From Symsagittifera roscoffensis (lineage: Eukaryota; Xenacoelomorpha; Acoela; Convolutidae), in NCBI RefSeq assembly GCF_963678635.1, contig NW_026971195.1:1-51000 (forward strand): DNA of 51,000 bases. Reading direction: 5' to 3'. The translations under genes were made by a program, and so were the position numbers. Below the pieces are notes generated by a model. It saw only the letters and a list, made by a program, of their open reading frames with translations, ran no database searches and had not been told where the DNA came from. This document shows, piece by piece, positions 23,140 through 34,085 of this stretch. Within the stretch, counting starts at the first letter, position 1, and every line of letters starts with the position of its first letter.

Positions 23140-24439
23140 GAAAACCATCAAAAGCGATTTACTTGCGAGAAAATTTCAGTTACCTGACATTCTATCTGGA
23201 TCGAGGCAACAGGCGGAAAATGGATACAAAGAGCAAAAGAAGTAAGTTCATCGGCTGCAACGAGGAGAGCAAAGCCTACTTGCTGATGTACCTAGAGAAA
23301 ACACGAGAGGTGTGAGCAAGAAGCTTGACATTCAATGAGAACATCATCAAGATGACTCCATGGCTGACAGTGAGCCATTACAAACCCTGGAGCTATTAAT
23401 CGAGGAATACATTGATATTGAGCAACTAAGCACGACCAAAACCAGCAAAGCACGAAACACGCCAACTGAGAGTGATACTGCAGACTCAGTGGGGGCTACT
23501 GAAGAGAATCAGGTTGAGGAGGAAGCATTAGATTCATAAGCTACCGACCATCCAGTGCAGAGAACCGTTAGGACAAAAAAACCCACCCATTGGATACGGA
23601 CTGGCCTAATTAGCCCAAGCTTCAGTGACTGTAATTTAAGAGCCAGGAGGCTATTCAGAAACAGTGTCTGGACCCAAAAAGGAGCGGTGGGTGCCAGCTT
23701 AGGCTTTAGAGGTGAAGTCTCTAGAAGCTATGGGAACATAGACACTTGTGATAGACCAAGATTTCGAAAAGTACTTCTTGAACGATGGGTTCTTGATGTA
23801 AAGAGAGATGCAATAGGACAATTGGCTCGCTTCGAAGCCCGATATGTTGTGAAAACATTCGGGCAAGTGGAAGGACTTGACTTCAATTAGACGTTTGCTC
23901 CGACCTGTAAGCCCGAAACAAAAAGGGTAAAGCTGACTTTGGGGCAAAAGATGATCATGTTTTTCATCAGAAGGATGTTAAGTCATCTTTCCTCAACTCT
24001 CCTCTAACAGAGGCAGTTTACATGAAGCAACCAGATGGGTTCAGCAGCGGTGACAGCCAAGTGTGCTTGCTTCAACGAAGTCTCTATGGGCTGCAGCAAT
24101 AACTTTTGTTTGATCACGATGAGGATTTGGATGAATGACATCATCATTGGTTGCAGATGTCAAGACGAAGTTGACCAGGCGATTCAAGATGAATGACAGA
24201 TGCGCATTGTCCTAGTTCTTGGGAAGGCAAATCAAGCATTCACCTGGAACGGTAACAGTGAACCCATCAAATAACATCGACGACTGCTTGGAGCGTTTTG
24301 GCCTAGCTGAATGCAAACCAGTGAGCACACCAGCGGACATCAGAGTACATTTTTCGGAGAAGTATTGCCCTGAAGCTGGGTCAGCCGCAGCAGTGTCCAT
24401 GAAGGCTGAGTACTACAGAGGCGTTATGGGCTCAATATT
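23140..24439 (+). pseudogene. Array unit 12, joined to the native 3' pol end
   Basis: The last unit. Its RT end reads YRGVMGSILYIDCETRPDTL without a switch into an integrase tail, so it keeps the ancestral continuation into RNase H. The shared TAG is at 23888. About 20 bases are missing near 24179 relative to other units (after GTTGACCAGG). Confidence 0.85.
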
Positions 24440-25081
24440 GTACATAGATTGTGAAACAAGGCCTGATACCCTAGCTAATTTGACGCAACTCTCACGTTTA
24501 CAGGAGAACGCGGGAAAGCTGCACTGAGTGGCTGCAAAGAGCTTTTCGATACCTGAAAGGGAGCAAAGATCAGGAGCTGTGGTACGCTAAGAACGCTGGT
24601 GGTGTAACACTCTATGGTTTCGCAGATGCTGACTGGGCCGGAGATTTAGAAGGTCATCTACTGGCTACAGCTTTCATTTGCAGAAGGCAGGATCAGCAAT
24701 TATTTTGAGCACCAAGAAGCAACCAACTGCAGTCATATCTACTATTGATGCTGAGTACTGGCAATGGCAGCAGTAATTCACGGAGCTCTATATGAGATGG
24801 GCGCGATTATTGACATACCAACCATAATCAAGGAGGACCGCCAGAGCTGCATCAACATGTGCAAGAAATCTGTGAAGCAAAAGCGAACGATGCATATTGA
24901 TGTGAAAACCACTTTGTTCGAGAAAGACTGGAAGACGAGACAGTTGAGCTCCAGTGTTCCCCTACTGAGATCATGGAAGCTGACTTGTTGACAAAAGCCC
25001 TGAGCAAGCCAAAAGTGGAACAACATCGTCGAACCTTGATGGGTTTCAGCCTGACATTGGACATAGCTAATTCAGCCTGAG
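24440..25081 (+). pseudogene. Copia RT end, RNase H and C-terminus
   Basis: The only copy of the 3' pol end. It reads in turn GSILYIDCETRPDTLANL, FRYLKGSKDQELWYA, LYGFADADWAGD (start of RNase H, with its first catalytic aspartate), STKKQPTAVISTIDAEYW, then KRTMHIDV and MEADLLTKALSKPKVEQHRR, the usual Copia pol ending. RNase H degrades the RNA of the RNA/DNA hybrid during reverse transcription. These pieces lie in different frames, with breaks near 24525, 24650, 24770 and 24920, so it cannot be translated as one protein. The stop TGA is at 25078-25080. Identification is firm. Confidence 0.88.
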
Positions 25082-25306
25082 TGTTGGTGCTGAGGTCAGA
25101 ACATCTCATGGCCAGACCGAATAATTGAAGATTAGTTTATTGAGCTCAAAATAACTGATTATTATAGCTATAACTGATCAAACTAAGACAAAGTCAACCA
25201 GAGCAAGGTCATAAGCTAAATAATTAGTCAGTAATTAACTATCTGGTACGTTTGTGATTCTTAGTTTGTCATGTCATGAAAATTCATCTCAAATTCTTCG
25301 TCAACA
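25082..25306 (+). repeat. Possible 3' LTR of the Copia element
   Basis: Directly after the pol stop the sequence begins TGTTGGTG, and a matching CAACA ends at 25306, giving 225 bp with the TGTTG/CAACA ends typical of Copia LTRs. The polypurine tract before it is poor (only GAG), and I found no second LTR upstream of the integrase, so this rests on position and terminal bases only. Confidence 0.3.
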
Positions 25307-28300
25307 ATCACTACCTCATCTCAATCCTCAGTTCAAAATTCAAATTCTATCTCCAACTTCAGTCCTTAATCCTAGTTGCTCTAACTTTTAATCTTAACAA
25401 TGACTTAAAAAACTTTCTTCTCGAAGTTTTCAATGTTTTGAATTTTTTCCAAAGACCTCAAAATTTGAAAGAGCTTGTAGGACCGATGATTCAAACACGT
25501 TTTAGCAAAACTCAGGTTTCGATTGAGAGTTTTGCTTTTAGAAATGAATGCAGTGTAGTAAAAATTGATGAGTAGCACATAGTTTGGTCTTGACTAATAC
25601 ACACGATAAATAGAAATGCAGACAAATGGCCGAATCCAAAATCAATTTGACTCTGAAAGATTTAGCCCCTCCTTTGGTGCAATTTGTAAGACTTAGCAGA
25701 TGTGATATCCCCTATGGAAACTAAGGAAGCTATTTTTTGAAACTCATAGGACGATAACAAGAGATCAGTCGATGCGGGCATAAAAAACATGACCCCCTGA
25801 CCCTGGAAGTGCAAATAGTTTCCCAGAAGATCGAAAAGCTCTATTAGAACTCAAATGGAATGGGACCAAAATTTGAGTTTCAGATCCCCTGGACTCCTAC
25901 TTTGGTATTTTGCACCAAGCAAATAGTCCCCACCCCGACTTTCGGAAGTCTTTTCTCGGTTCTCAGCGAACGCAGGGAGCTTAGGCTTTGGGATATGATA
26001 GGTAGTGATGAGAGGCAACGTGTATTATAATTTGACGGTTGGACCGGAGGTTATCAGCTACTGAGAAAAAAACACCTTTTAGATTAAAAAAAAGCTATTT
26101 ATCCAGAACAATCAGCAAGGGCATAATGGTTTTATGGCAGCAAAAGACAACAGAACCAAACCCCGCAAAAAGAACCCTTGTGAAAGAAACCCCTCCGGCG
26201 ACTATTTTCGGTGCTATTAGCCTTTTCGCATGATTATTGATCATGGACCTTAAAAATGGGATAACGCGGGAGTTAATGATAAAATATGGATAAAACTTGG
26301 TAGCTAAGACCCCTTTGTGATTCAGAACCCAAAAATATTGGTCGCTGATGATTCCATGCTGACTTTTAAATGACTCTAGAAAAAAGTATATAGCTTTTAC
26401 CTTGTATTATTGAAGTAGTGAAAATAATTAAAAAGAATTTAGCTTGGCGAATGAGATAGTAATAGAAACTAAATTCGACAAAAGAAAAGTAGTCTCAGAG
26501 GAAACTGTTGGTAATAGGAACATAACATAGCAACTATGTCTCCTAAATAACATGACTGGACGGGAAATTTACTTAGATTCCCGGTGGTTTTTGGCACACA
26601 TTAAGCCCTACTAAGCGAATTATGTTCCCCTAATAGCTAATAGGTCGGGATTTGGGTAGAGCAAAGATGGGAATTTTAGATGCTTGAATTGAGTATGCGA
26701 CCCACAAAAAGGGTCTTTCTCTAACCCGAGAGGTCAGAACGTAAATTGGATAATAAAAAAACCTAGGGAGACTGGTTATCAAACATAACTTGGTTTAGAG
26801 GTGAAACTGGACTTGATATTTGCTATAGATACGTAAAATGAACTTGTAAAATTAGTGTCGACTAGTGTGATCTAGTGTCGAGAGAGGAAGAGCGCGACAG
26901 AGACCTTAAGAATGGGGTAACAAAATAAATGTCAGGGCGTGTAGAGGCGATCATAACTGTAACTATAAATCAAATTGAAAAACATGGCGAAAGGTTAAGT
27001 GTAGCCTAGGCTTATTGGATCAAAATTAGCTACTAGTGCGAGTAGTTGGTTTCTCGTTGTTAGTTAGAAAACAGTTAATACTGAGATATATTATAAATGG
27101 TTCTCAGTTAGGTAAAACAGTATGATAACTGTGGGAATAATGAGACCGTGAAAATAGTTAGATCTCCGGAGCGAGAGATAGTTGATTGAGCTATCGAGGA
27201 TAGCGAGAGTCTAAAACAGTTAGTTAGGGCTAACAAGCCGTTGGATCGAAAGTTAGCCATTGCGTTAGTGAATCGCAGACCCTTTCCTTTTGATTCGATT
27301 ATTAGATTTTAATCTGGCCTTATGGCTTTCTAGATGTGGAATTATAATATCTGAAAGTAATTGTCATTGGAAGTTCTTGCGATCGCATCGAGTGGAATAT
27401 ACAGCCCAAAGGGCAGTACACTAAGGGGTCAAATAACAGAATACAGTCCGAATAGTTGCAACCAATTTAACCCTTTCGGGATTGTGGATAGTAGTGAATC
27501 TCGGTCGCTCCGCTGATTTCATTAAACTATGAACCTTTTTAAGGTGCCCTTAATTTAGAGTATGTTAACGGACCAAGAGAAGCAATCGCCCTAATCTACA
27601 GAGCGGGCGAGTGATAATTGCATACATCATACAAACAAAAAACTCACAAAAAATAGTATGCTAAACCAAACGCGACTGTTCTGACTGGCTTTAGAACTAA
27701 TAATGAAAACCCCTTGATTTGAAAAACTTTTGTAGTTGAGTCTATATTTATAGTTGCGAAACGGCGTTTGTCAAGTTTAAATTATTATCTGGCAGTAATT
27801 TATATATTTGTTTGCTCCTCACTTACTTGCCCTTACTGTGATTTCAGCTTGCAACTCAAACTCTTAATTCTGTTCCAGTTGAACTTGAAGAAGCCCCTAA
27901 ACAAATTTCAAACTAAGCAATCCCTAATGGATCTTCCTCTTTTAGTATAACACAGACTTTTCGAGAAAAACTGAATCGACCTTTCGAGAACCGGATAAAA
28001 ATCACTATCATTTTTAACAATAAGAACCTTAATCCTATCTTATGAAACTCGCGAACGGTTATTAGTAAAAAAACTGGATGCACAAAAATGGACGATAGAT
28101 AGTTTCTGAAAGTAATTCTAGATTGTTCAATTGTCCGTAAAATTAATTCTCAAGTGTGATAAAAAAATGTACTCAGCTTGGTGAGAACATGTTTGAGCAA
28201 AAAACCCGTTTTTTGCCGCTTGTTTTTTATTGGTGCCACTCATATAGTGGGCGATTTAGTTTTTATGAAGAGTATCTTATTCTAGAAGCTCAATTAATTT

Positions 28301-28537
28301 TTCTTTGTAAAAAAATGAGGATCAATTTTAAATTCAAGTAAGATTGCTTATGTGAACTGATAGATCATATTCGGTTAGTGCTTATCCAAAATTTTGAACT
28401 AAATTTTGATGAACAATTTTAATATAAGAATTTGATATTATGAACAATTTTATGTATATAACCTTAGGTTAGCTGAAAGTTCGAGTCTGATGCAAAGAAA
28501 TTGATGTTTGGCAGCTTGATGGTTTGAGTTTGTCTGT
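25307..28537. other. Unrecognised intergenic DNA, moderately less AT-rich
   Basis: No domain, RNA gene or long repeat was recognised. Open frames are at most 99 codons (25276-25575) with no familiar motif. 25620-27600 is somewhat richer in GC and has many short related strings such as AAACAGTTA, so it may be an eroded transposon, but no diagnostic protein remnant was seen. Confidence 0.5.
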
Positions 28538-28739
28538 CATTACGAGGCCAAACTGTGCACTGGATAGGCGCACAATTTTGTGAGTGCATGTTCCTGAATT
28601 CCAAAGATAAGTCTTTAAACATGTTAAAACTTTGTCGGAACAATCAAAGGAAAGCAAAGAACAAAAGAATAACAAAGGGAGCGTCCTTGTTGTGGAATCC
28701 GCTTACAATGCAAAAACTGCACAGTTTGGCCTCGTAATG
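28538..28739. mobile_element. 202-bp MITE-like element with perfect 22-bp TIRs
   Basis: Bases 28538-28559 (starting CATTACGAGGCCAAAC) and 28718-28739 are perfect inverted copies over 22 bases. The interior has no transposase. It lies two bases beyond the stop codon of the B-box gene, so it should be in that gene's 3' untranslated region and would form a long hairpin in its mRNA. A related sequence is at 45931. The target-site duplication is unclear. A nonautonomous DNA transposon is the simplest reading. Confidence 0.6.
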
Positions 28740-28741
28740 GT

Positions 28742-30454
28742 TCAATGTACATTTTGGTACTCTAGGTCAAGCAGCATTATTCCGCAGCTTTCGAATTTGC
28801 TAGCTAATGTGGCAACGATTTTAGAGTTGCTAATGGGACATACAACTTGCGCATTTTTAAGAGGAGTGATTTTGGACATATGCTGTAATACCATTTCTCT
28901 TCCGTGTTCTTTCGTTGAAAGAATTTTTTCAAAATCAACTTCAAACACATGCAGTGTAAAGTCAGGGTATGCTTCGGAGACAAACAAGTATCCCTCGGGT
29001 GATTTTGTTAAAGGCATGTCATTCGATGCTATCCACACAAAATTACGAATTACTCCATCTATTGACAAGTTTAAGAACCTAACAGAGCGTGGATTCACAG
29101 CAACACTAGATCTTAAATGGTCGGTCGCTGTAGTTGTTGAATTTGTAACGGATGCCGAATACTGTGGTTGCGAGCTGGCATTGGATGCTGACCTAGAATC
29201 AGATACTGAGCCAGGCATTGATAAAGGTGTCAACCAAACCACTGCTATCTCATTTCCTTTATTACCACCTGATAGCAGCAGTGTTGTCTCGTTGGCCAAA
29301 ATAAAGGAAGCAAAAATTGAAGGTAAACTAATGTTCAGAGATACAGTGTGCTGTCTTCGTTGATTTTTAAACACAGTCACTGTCGTCCATTTGGTCTCAT
29401 AAGACAGATCTGTATGATAAACTGCTACCGCAACAGTATCACCAAACGCACCAATTTTCCAAGAAGGACGGCTGCCATTTTCAATTTCTTGAGTGTCAAG
29501 TTGTTCAATCTCTGCTAAATTGTTCTGATCGAGTACCACCAATCTCCGTATTTTGTCACTTACCTGCCATATGACTCCGTAGAGTGTGTTTTTACCGTCC
29601 ATTGCCAACTCAAGTAAAATATCCTCAGCTCCCCATTCTGTCCCTCTCAGTGACTGCCTATTCAGTTTTCGTTTCACTTCAATTTCACGACTTGTCTCAT
29701 TGATGCAAAACGCTACGACATCCCAATTTTGAAATGCACTGCTGATTATTTCGTTTGTACTCGAATTGTACACCGCTGTATTGATAATTTCGTTGTTAGT
29801 TTTTACTGAACGTTTTGTCATTCTCACCAATTCTCGTTTCTTTATCTCGCTCAAAATTGATTTTTGAGCACCGTTATTCAGTGATGAACTTTCAGTATTT
29901 TCTACAAGATTGCCGAAAATGCTCTCAAATGATTCTTGCAAATCGTCAAACTTAGAGAGGCATTTTAATTTAAATTGGTTAACATACTTCCAATGCAGTT
30001 TTAAGACGTCTCTAGTTTCAATTGAATTCGACTTAAACTCGTTTGCTGACTCAGACTGCATTACGTCTTGTTGTTTTTTCTCTGCAATTTTAACCTGTCT
30101 CAGCATATTTTCCCACTCTACTTCTAAAAACTGTGGAGCACCCTGGAACTCAGACTTGTATTTTGCCAGGCGGTTTACGATCTCTTGTTGGGACTCCATA
30201 TGAAACTTTAGGAGAATTACTCTGTGACTTTCATCTTTGTGATCATTTTCCCAGCATTCTTCACAGATAGGTATTTCACATATGGCGCTTTCGCAGAAAT
30301 ACCTGAGTAGGTAGCTGGGATGGCGATCACAGAACACTGTAGAAGAAAATTCTGAGTGGGGTCTGATTGAAGATCTTGAAGTAGTAGGGTCAGCTGACGT
30401 CGATTGCTCTGAAAAAAAACCCGACTCAGAATATATTTTCACTGAAAACTTCAT
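28742..30454 (-). CDS. TRIM-like B-box/coiled-coil protein
   Basis: 570 residues with no RING finger in this exon. A B-box type zinc-binding region spans residues 42-80, with likely ligands C42, H45, C54, C59, C64, C67, H72 and H77. A Lys/Glu/Gln-rich helical stretch, probably a coiled coil for dimerisation, runs from about 85 to 182. The C-terminal half (about 225-570) alternates short beta-like hydrophobic stretches, suggesting a propeller-type domain, interrupted by a Ser/Ala/Thr-rich loop at about 412-450. B-box proteins usually act in ubiquitin or signalling complexes; no specific role can be given. The ATG is at 30452-30454 with an in-frame stop seven codons upstream. An AG at 30477-30478 (minus-strand sense) could be a splice acceptor joining an upstream exon. 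It is the only intact gene in the window. Confidence 0.85.
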   Translation of the reverse strand: MKFSVKIYSESGFFSEQSTSADPTTSRSSIRPHSEFSSTVFCDRHPSYLLRYFCESAICEIPICEECWENDHKDESHRVILLKFHMESQQEIVNRLAKYKSEFQGAPQFLEVEWENMLRQVKIAEKKQQDVMQSESANEFKSNSIETRDVLKLHWKYVNQFKLKCLSKFDDLQESFESIFGNLVENTESSSLNNGAQKSILSEIKKRELVRMTKRSVKTNNEIINTAVYNSSTNEIISSAFQNWDVVAFCINETSREIEVKRKLNRQSLRGTEWGAEDILLELAMDGKNTLYGVIWQVSDKIRRLVVLDQNNLAEIEQLDTQEIENGSRPSWKIGAFGDTVAVAVYHTDLSYETKWTTVTVFKNQRRQHTVSLNISLPSIFASFILANETTLLLSGGNKGNEIAVVWLTPLSMPGSVSDSRSASNASSQPQYSASVTNSTTTATDHLRSSVAVNPRSVRFLNLSIDGVIRNFVWIASNDMPLTKSPEGYLFVSEAYPDFTLHVFEVDFEKILSTKEHGREMVLQHMSKITPLKNAQVVCPISNSKIVATLASKFESCGIMLLDLEYQNVH

Positions 30455-31160
30455 GAAATATAAGTAGGGTAAACACTACAAACACTAGAAAAGTTTTGGC
30501 CAAATTGAGGCTCGGCGCAAAACGATACAAATATTCGACAAGAACCAAGTATACATCAAGGATCAGGGGCAAATTTAGGAAGGGAGAACGAGTGGGGCTG
30601 ATTTCTCCTTTCGCATGGATCCAATTTCTGCCGACGAATCCTTAATTGTTTCAGGGGGCAGGGGCACAGGGGGTGGACGTCTCTGGGAAAAAATGTGTAA
30701 CTTAAAAAAGTGGATTTTGACTAAAACCTTGTTTGTTTCTCTAATTAAATAAGTAAGAAGAGTCCAAATGGTTAGGATTTTTGATTTTCCCCAAAAACAA
30801 CTTTATTTTTATAGCAAACTAAGGAGTAACCGCTTCTGCTGGTAAGTTTCGAGCAACAGCTTCTTTCGATTGGAATTGGTAGTGCAGTTTTTAAGAAAAA
30901 TCAAAACGTTTCAAGAAAACTGTCAAAATTCAAAAACTCCGCTTTCAGTAATCGGTAACTAATTCTCGATAACCTGAGAATTAGCACGGTAATTTTGAGA
31001 AGAGTAAAATAACTGCCAAATAATAATCCATTTTTCAAAACTTTCACTTGTTTGAGGGTCATAAGTTTTTTCTAAATTAAATTGGAGTTTGCGAATGTTA
31101 AAGTTAAGTTTATAACAACGTGTTTTATCAATTAAACCTATTCTATCACGATACTTATCG
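30455..31160. other. Upstream flank of the B-box gene
   Basis: Presumed promoter side of the minus-strand gene. It has a G-rich patch at 30650-30680 and AT-rich sequence elsewhere. No TATA box, RING-encoding exon or other gene could be identified. Confidence 0.5.
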
Positions 31161-31848
31161 AAAAATTCAAAAAAAAACAGTCAATAAACCAGAAAAATGA
31201 AGTTTCGGAGAATCATAGCTTTTTGATTGAAAAAATTGGTGGTAGACGCATTTTCACAAGAAAATCACTTAATCTGTAGTTACGATTGAACCCAAAAACC
31301 TAAATTTGGCAGATTAGTTCTCAAGTAGTATATGTCGGGTAGAAATCGGTTGGGGTTGACGAGCCCCATGAATTAAGATAGGCTATAGAGTATCCGGTAA
31401 TCTCCCTATGTATTAACATAGGGAATAGATTTCCCATGTATTAAGGTTATAGGTTTCATAGTTTCAGATGGTAAGATGATATGTTTCAGAAAAGTGTTAC
31501 TTGCAAAAATTCAAAAAAAAACAGTCAATAAACCAGAAAAATGAAGTTTCGGAGAATCATAGCTTTTTGATTGAAAAAATTGGTGGTAGACGCATTTTCA
31601 CAAGAAAATCACTTAATCTGTAGTTACGATTGAACCCAAAAACCTAAATTTGGCAGATTAGTTCTCAAGTAGTATATGTCGGGTAGAAATCGGTTGGGGT
31701 TGACGAGCCCCATGAATTAAGATAGGCTATAGAGTATCCGGTAATCTCCCTATGTATTAACATAGGGAATAGATTTCCCATGTATTAAGGTTATAGGTTT
31801 CATAGTTTCAGATGGTAAGATGATATGTTTCAGAAAAGTGTTACTTGC
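31161..31848. repeat. Perfect-looking 344-bp tandem duplication
   Basis: Copy 1 (31161-31504) and copy 2 (31505-31848) match at every base I compared, including a run of nine A. Each contains a hairpin CCCTATG-TATTAA-CATAGGG. The absence of differences implies a very recent duplication or an assembly artefact. No coding region is inside. Confidence 0.93.
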
Positions 31849-32039
31849 AAATACATTTTTATCTTAAAATTTTTTTTTTATTTTTAAAAATCAAAAAAAA
31901 AAATTTTTTTGATGGTAAGTTTCAGAATTTGTTTTGAAAATTTTCTAATATTTGCAAATATAGTTTTATATTAAAAAACATTTTATCTTAGAAAATTGGA
32001 AAAAAATGAAGGTTAATTTCAGATGGAAATCTTTGACAG

Positions 32040-34085
32040 AATTAGGTTCCAATTTAGAGTATGGGATCATTAACTTATACGTCACAGAATAATTTTTTTC
32101 GCAAAAGATTCTATTAAATACTTATTTATCTTATTTATATTCCCTTTCGGGAAAACTGACAAGAGGGAATTATCTTTGACAGGTTAATTACTCCGCTCCA
32201 CGCAATATCAGGGGAATCTTGACAGCTGATCACGGTTGATTACTTTTTTATCCCACTTAATCTATTATTTCCAGCTTATCTGTAGAAAAGATGACAGCTC
32301 CATGACACTTATTAATTTTAGGACTTGTTTAAAAACATTTTAAAAATAATTTTCCCGCGATCATCTGAGAGAAGCATATTAGCTATTCTCAACGAAGTTG
32401 ATGAAGCGTAATTGACTTTCTTGAGAGATAAAAAATTTTCAGTTTTCATAAAAATTTGAAATAAATCCAAACAAAACTAAAATAAAAACACGCAAAAATT
32501 TTAAAATTTCGACCGATCAGATGTTCTTATCTAGTTCTCATTTTAACCTCAACTTATTCAATTAATCTGTCATATTTCTTGCTGCAATTATTTTGAGCTC
32601 TCTTTTATCACTTTGTCTTTAATGTTTTGAAAATGTTTTGAAGTTTCTGAAACTTCCGAATAACTATCATCCAAATTTGTCAATTGCTCCGCCCCCGGTG
32701 AAAGTTTGCACTAAGAAAGATATAATATCATAAATCTTTTTGGTGTCTGATGATTTTATATGATAATTTTCTATTTTTCTCAGAGTAACCTTTTAGGAAG
32801 ATTATACAGTTTACTAGAAGTTGGTTACAATTTTCGTAAATTTATCTATTCAATCGTTATTTCATTAAATTGTGGGACTACAAAATCCATATTCCATCAT
32901 CATTCTCCGTAATTTTCAGCAAAAAGTCAGTTGCTACGATGCATTTTGTAAAAACGCTAGAACAAAATTTTCTCAATGATTAACCCAAATTTGTACAAAA
33001 ATGCTAAAAATGATTAAAAATGGGATAGTTCTGTCGTAAAAATATGTTAGATATTATATGAAATTTAATAAAGTCTTCTTTATAAAAGATGATTATGTCT
33101 CTGTACATTTCTCTCTTTTACAACTTGATTTTCATGATTTTGTGTAGAAATATTCGATGCTTTAAGGTTTTTCTTCTGTTCTGCTTAATAAATGTTTTCG
33201 CTATTGAACTCTTTTTGTGAGAAAATTTAGATAAAGCTGGGGATTTTAGGAGGAAAATAGTATCAATTGAACGAACAAATTGCTGAAAAAGATAAAATTA
33301 TATCTGATAAGGTCTGATAACTACTATGTAATCTGTACTTGTTTTCCTTTAGGTTCTCTTATTCAGTTGCTACAGTAAATTATTCACGCAAAAATAGAAC
33401 TTTTAGATCATTAACTATCACATTTCCTGCAAAAAAATTCATTAAATTGCTTTTTTTCTTGATTTTTGTCGGAGATTTTCTCAAACAAATTAAATTGAGA
33501 AAGACTTAGTGCAAGTTAAAGCATTAAAAAAGCATAAGTGAAAATTGAGAACTCGCCGGTGTTTTTTTTACGTTTGGTTTTTAAAACCAACTAAGAGCAG
33601 CTTTATCGGTTATAATCCGAAAACCTTCGGAAAAAGAAACACGCAGGGTATCCTAGTTCCTAACTTCTGCAACATATAAAATTTCTGAAAGAAGGATTCA
33701 TAAAAAATCGATTCAAAAAAAGGAAACTAAAGGGCAAACTGTATTAATTGGATAATCTTGCAAAACATATTAAGCAAAAACACTCTATAGTTCTCTCTAA
33801 TTTTCTTATTGAAATCATTTGATGCTAACCACAACAAAACCTTTACTGTTTCTCCAATCAAAACTTTTCATGTTGAGTTTCATATAACTAGGAGATCTTA
33901 CATCTGGTTTTGCTAAAGTATTCGTTTGTTTAGAAATTTTTAGCAGGCTCCATAGAATTTTCTCTCAAAATTTTCTTACATCATTTTTTTTTGTTTTGTA
34001 TCCAAAACAATGATCTTCATACTTGATTTATGCTTGCTAATAAGTTTTTATCTTAGAAAAAAAATTTATCCTGAAAAATCGAAAA
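32040..34085. repeat. Segmental repeat unit A, copy 1 (~2.04 kb)
   Basis: AT-rich noncoding unit beginning before GGGAATTATCTTTGACAGGT. Its landmarks recur ~2044 bases later (CAGTTTACTAGAAGTTGG at 32806 against a near match at 34851). Within the unit, a TTATTCCC...TATCTGG..AAAGATGACA motif occurs twice about 140 bases apart, a smaller internal duplication. Similarity may extend back to 31844, where CTTGCAAATACATTTTTATC matches the end of copy 2. No open frame of note. Confidence 0.85.
33236..33430. other. Conserved core of unit A, copy 1
   Basis: From GCTGGGGATTTTAGGAGG through GATCATTAACTATCACATTT this stretch differs from the other two copies at only a few bases, while flanking sequence has frequent substitutions and indels. 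It contains a pyrimidine tract plus AG (TTGTTTTCCTTTAG). No open frame crosses it, so it could be a noncoding RNA, a regulatory element, or a gene-conversion tract. Confidence 0.5.

Larger units (their letters stand above)
10205..24439 (+). repeat. Tandem array of 12 Copia integrase-tail/RT units
   Basis: Each unit runs in the same order. First comes the integrase C-terminal tail (KSKFIGCNEESKAYLLM), then the acidic pol linker (DSEPLQTLELL to VQRTVRTRNPP), then the reverse transcriptase. The RT is split over several frames: KKEQWLAAMALE, RWVLAVKRDAIGQLGRF, MEQPDGF, INDIIIGC and CKPVSTP. Full units are about 1.30-1.35 kb; three are shortened. Junctions fuse the RT motif GSLL to the integrase tail at a Leu-Leu-(Tyr/Trp) point found in both partners. 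The single-copy integrase core on the left and RNase H end on the right show that an internal pol segment was amplified in place. Confidence 0.9.

Noticed and set aside
28632-29363. 243-codon open frame on the plus strand
   Set aside because: It is antisense to the B-box gene and begins inside the inverted-repeat element; composition shows no domain and the minus-strand frame is longer and has clear zinc-ligand spacing.
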